Assembly (NCBI GenBank): GCA_017304125.1
Contig: JAFKLV010000079.1
Span: forward strand, 1-7,270
Length of the DNA stretch: 7,270 nt
Source of the DNA: Sphingomonadales bacterium
GTDB lineage: Bacteria > Pseudomonadota > Alphaproteobacteria > Sphingomonadales > Sphingomonadaceae
Direction of reading: 5' to 3'
Shown here: positions 5,197 to 7,270 of the stretch, one piece after another
How the letters are laid out: each line of letters opens with the position of its first letter
Position numbering within the stretch: the stretch's first letter is position 1
Program-made: the position numbers and the translations under genes
The notes under the pieces: generated by a model
The model's input: only the letters and a program-made list of their open reading frames with translations
What the model was told of the DNA's origin: nothing
Databases searched by the model: none

Positions 5197-6249
5197 ATGC
5201 GTCGGGCATTGGGATTTTCTTCTATAGCATTGATAGCACTGGCTGTTCCGGCCACTTCTTTTGCATCTCATCTACCGGAGAAGAAATTATCGCTCGCTTA
5301 TCCGGCCTATGATTTGAGCGATCTCTATGTGTTCGACGGGGAGCCGGGGAAGACGGTCTTCATTCTCAACACAAACCCGACGACGAAAAACGACGGCAAG
5401 GCGGCGTTCGGCGACAACGGGCTCTACAATATCCATATCGCGACCGACCGGGCGATGTCCGGCGGTATGACGCTGACGTTCCGCTATTCGAACGACAGCA
5501 TGTTTGTCGGCCGGATCGATCAGCCCAATGCGGCGCTCGGTGCCGAAGGCAGCCAGATGGGGATCGCGCAGATCGCCAAGGAAACCCGCTTTGCCAATGG
5601 CATACGAATGTGGGTTGGCGGCACCAAGGATCTGTTCGTCGGCAATGCCGTCGGCATTCAGAAATTCCGCACGGCGCTGCGTGAGGGCCGATACGACGAG
5701 CACGCCTATGACAATGCCGAGGATTTCTTCGGCAAACTCAACAGCAGCACGATTGTGGTCGAGATGCCGAATGCGATGCTGCCCAAGACGATTCATGTCT
5801 TCGCGACGTCCGCGATGGTGCTCAATGGCCGCTGGATTCAGGTCAATCGCCTCGCGCATCCCTTGCTGACCCATCTTTTCATGCTTGGCGATGAGCCGCT
5901 CATCATCGGCCATGACCAGCATCGCCCCGATTCCGACGAGCAGCGGCGGCTGTGGGTCGGGTCGACGGTGACGCGCGCCGTGGCGCTCAACAAGTCACAG
6001 CCCGATCCGGTCGCTTATGGTGTCAGGATCGCCGATCGCCTGCTCCCCGAACTGATGCCGTATGAAGTCGGGACAAAGGCGCGATACGGGGTGGATGCCT
6101 TCAACGGGCGTCGCACCAATGACGATGCGATGGATGTCGCGATGTCGATATTCGCGGGAAAATCGGTGACCGACGGCGCCAACACCTTCGATCACCACCC
6201 GCAGCAATTCCCCTACGTCGTCCGGAACGAACCGGCAGCGACGAAATAG
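5197..6249 (+). CDS. Secreted DUF4331 family protein
   Basis: This 350-aa protein has a Sec signal peptide: basic MRRALGF, then a hydrophobic run SSIALIALAVPA, and a likely cleavage after SFA (residue 23), giving a mature protein starting SHLPEKK. The mature part resembles DUF4331: ASH near the N-terminus, DLSDLYVFDGEPGKTVFILNTNP (39-61, split as DLSDLYVFDGEP and GKTVFILNTNP), IVVEMP (186-191), IQVNRLAHPLLTHLF (214-228), and near the C-terminus NGRRTNDDAMDVAMSI (303-318) and FPYV (338-341). It probably acts in the periplasm or outside the cell. The biochemical function of DUF4331 is not established, and nothing here reveals one. The start is fixed by the GGAGG at 5186. An EcfG-like promoter match upstream hints at stress control. 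The gene stands alone and ends 7 bp before the convergent stop of the Cys-rich small protein, with no obvious terminator between them. It is somewhat less GC-rich than the housekeeping genes around it. Confidence 0.85.
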   Translation: MRRALGFSSIALIALAVPATSFASHLPEKKLSLAYPAYDLSDLYVFDGEPGKTVFILNTNPTTKNDGKAAFGDNGLYNIHIATDRAMSGGMTLTFRYSNDSMFVGRIDQPNAALGAEGSQMGIAQIAKETRFANGIRMWVGGTKDLFVGNAVGIQKFRTALREGRYDEHAYDNAEDFFGKLNSSTIVVEMPNAMLPKTIHVFATSAMVLNGRWIQVNRLAHPLLTHLFMLGDEPLIIGHDQHRPDSDEQRRLWVGSTVTRAVALNKSQPDPVAYGVRIADRLLPELMPYEVGTKARYGVDAFNGRRTNDDAMDVAMSIFAGKSVTDGANTFDHHPQQFPYVVRNEPAATK

Positions 6250-6256
6250 GCTTTCT

Positions 6257-6688
6257 TCACCCGCCGATCGGGCGCCCTTCGTCGGCGAAAGCGGCGGCGA
6301 GCGCCGCGGCACTTGCCAATACTCCGTCTGCGCGGCGCAGCCCGAGCAGATCGGAGAGGAGTAGCGCCGCTTTGTCCGGGGTGGTCTCGACCTGGCCGAT
6401 CACCGCCAGCAGCCCCGCCTCGGCGGTGGTCATCCGCGCACAACAGCAAGGCGCGATCGCGATCGGCATCGCCGCGGTGCCGGCAAGATCGGCCATCAGC
6501 GTGCGCAGCAGCGTCAGCGGGCGCCGGAAGCCTTCGCGGAACAGCGTGAAGATCGCATGCGCCGCGCGGGCGTCGGCAAGGCCGTGCGCCCCCATTCGCC
6601 GCATCGCGAATAACAGGACGCGCGCATTGGGGCACGGCGGCAGCGGATGCGGGAGCGCGGCAAGCGGAGCGGTAGCGGGCAGCGACAT
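6257..6688 (-). CDS. Small Cys-Cys-Cys protein, resembles sphingomonad DUF6628
   Basis: This 143-aa protein of unknown function has no signal peptide and no clear transmembrane helix. It opens MSLPATAPLAALPHPLPPCPNARVL (split here as MSLPATAPLA and ALPHPLPPCPNARVL). It continues with FAMRRMGAHGLADARAA (27-43) and a region rich in Leu and Arg (LTLLRTLMADLAG, 58-70). Then comes the unusual triplet PCCCARMT with three adjacent cysteines (81-83), followed by an Ala/Leu-rich helical C-terminus. From memory this pattern fits proteins called DUF6628 in Sphingomonadaceae; that name is uncertain. The cysteines, with Cys19, could bind a metal or be redox-active, which is inference. The ATG at 6688 is chosen because GAGGAG lies 11 nt upstream. 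An ATG at 6748 would add 20 residues but sits inside the palindrome at 6731-6749. The gene follows folC on the same strand after 60 bp and may be controlled by that palindrome. Confidence 0.78.
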   Translation of the reverse strand: MSLPATAPLAALPHPLPPCPNARVLLFAMRRMGAHGLADARAAHAIFTLFREGFRRPLTLLRTLMADLAGTAAMPIAIAPCCCARMTTAEAGLLAVIGQVETTPDKAALLLSDLLGLRRADGVLASAAALAAAFADEGRPIGG

Positions 6689-6730
6689 AGCGGACGATTC
6701 TCCTCGTCCCGCGACTTTCAATAATCCGCT

Positions 6731-6749
6731 ATTGCAAGTCAATCGCAAT
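6731..6749 (-). promoter_or_regulatory. Fur-box-like palindrome upstream of the Cys-rich small gene
   Basis: Read on the minus strand, ATTGCGATT, a central G, and ACTTGCAAT form a 9-1-9 imperfect palindrome with 7 of 9 positions symmetric. Its core TTGCGATTGACTTGCAA fits, with one mismatch, the pattern TTGCnAnTnATTnGCAA that I recall for alphaproteobacterial Fur sites. It overlaps the folC stop codon by one base and lies 43 nt before the small gene's start. Possible -35 elements (TTGCGA or TTGACT) lie within it, so a bound repressor would block transcription, but no strong -10 box follows. Confidence 0.4.
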
Positions 6750-7270
6750 CAACTCGGTAATTCACCGTTCGCCGCGAGCACGCCACCGGCGATGTAGAGC
6801 GAGCCGGCGATCAGCACCGATTCGCCCCCGCCGGCGGCCGCGATGAGATCGAGCGCTTCTTCGACATTCCCGGCGGTGGCGGTCGACGCCGCGCCGTGGC
6901 GGCGCGCGATCGCGGTGAGCGCTTCGGGCGGGTGGCAGGCGTGGCTCGATACGGGGACGGCGACGACATGCGTCTCGCCGCGCCGATCGAGCAGGTGACG
7001 GATCACCCCCTCGGCATCCTTGTTGGCGAGCATGCCGATGACGATCGCGGTCGGCGCATCCTCGCCCCACGATCCGGCGATGGCGGCAGCGGCGGACTCG
7101 TTATGCGCGCCGTCGAGCCAGACGCCGTGGCGCCGCTGCTCGGGGCGGAGCCGGTGGGTGAGCGGGCCGTCGCCTAGCCGCTGCAGCCGCGCCGGCCATG
7201 TCGCGGTGCGAAGGCCCTGGGCGATCGCGTCGTCGCCGACGGTCACGGCGTGCTGGTGACGCAGCATCGC
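6749..7270 (-). CDS. folC: FolC, dihydrofolate/folylpolyglutamate synthase (C-terminal part, cut by window edge)
   Basis: This cytosolic ATP-dependent ligase joins L-glutamate to dihydropteroate and/or to folate derivatives, giving dihydrofolate and retained polyglutamylated folates. Only the last 173 codons are visible. The ATP-binding N-terminal domain and the start codon lie beyond the right edge, since the family is usually about 420-450 residues. The visible part covers the end of the Mur-ligase-like middle domain and the C-terminal domain. Diagnostic segments are TWPARLQRL, VWLDGAHNESAAAA (the conserved DGAHN), VIGMLANKDAEGVI, and GSLYIAGGVLAANGE close to the C-terminus. The reading frame runs unbroken from the edge to TGA at 6751-6749. 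The stop codon abuts the Fur-box-like palindrome, and the next gene on this strand starts 60 bp later. Confidence 0.93.
   Translation of the reverse strand, partial: AMLRHQHAVTVGDDAIAQGLRTATWPARLQRLGDGPLTHRLRPEQRRHGVWLDGAHNESAAAAIAGSWGEDAPTAIVIGMLANKDAEGVIRHLLDRRGETHVVAVPVSSHACHPPEALTAIARRHGAASTATAGNVEEALDLIAAAGGGESVLIAGSLYIAGGVLAANGELPS

Noticed and set aside
6689..6748. Upstream ATG for the Cys-rich small gene adding 20 residues
   Set aside because: It falls inside the Fur-like palindrome. The GAGGAG at 6700-6705 serves the ATG at 6688.

Overview
The window is high-GC, tightly packed bacterial DNA. Gene families, gene order, and codon and promoter style suggest an alphaproteobacterium of the Sphingomonadaceae type. 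This is inference from protein resemblance (an MHS-type permease, a cysteine version of the VPGUxxT thioredoxin-like family, and a small protein resembling sphingomonad DUF6628), not from a marker gene. No rRNA, tRNA, CRISPR array, insertion sequence or phage gene is visible.

Layout. At the left edge, on the minus strand, is the 5' part of ispD (or bifunctional ispDF), an isoprenoid-precursor gene. A 257-bp intergenic region follows that holds a conspicuous multi-hairpin element (441-555) and a separate palindrome (595-615). A plus-strand MHS-family permease (655-1944) comes next, then a plus-strand gene (2081-3004) for a two-part redox-like protein: a thioredoxin-like half with CxxC and an MsrA-like half. 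It appears to be read from a leaderless transcript. It meets the minus-strand pair rluB-like to rsmD head-on, with both stop codons inside one CTAG.

The rluB-like and rsmD genes overlap by ATGA and form an rRNA-modification operon (23S pseudouridylation, 16S G966 methylation). Divergent from them is a stand-alone receiver-domain protein (4638-5069). It is followed by a secreted DUF4331 protein (5197-6249) with a strong ribosome binding site and an EcfG-like promoter match. That gene converges on a small Cys-Cys-Cys protein (6257-6688, minus), which is preceded by a Fur-box-like palindrome and lies directly downstream of folC, whose C-terminal part fills the right edge.

Overall, conserved housekeeping genes on the minus strand (ispD, rluB-rsmD, folC) alternate with plus-strand accessory genes (permease, redox protein, receiver protein, DUF4331 protein), most of which seem to have their own promoters. 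No multi-gene defence or biosynthetic system is visible. The items most worth following are the multi-hairpin RNA-like element, the thioredoxin/MsrA-like protein, and the Fur-like and EcfG-like regulatory sites.
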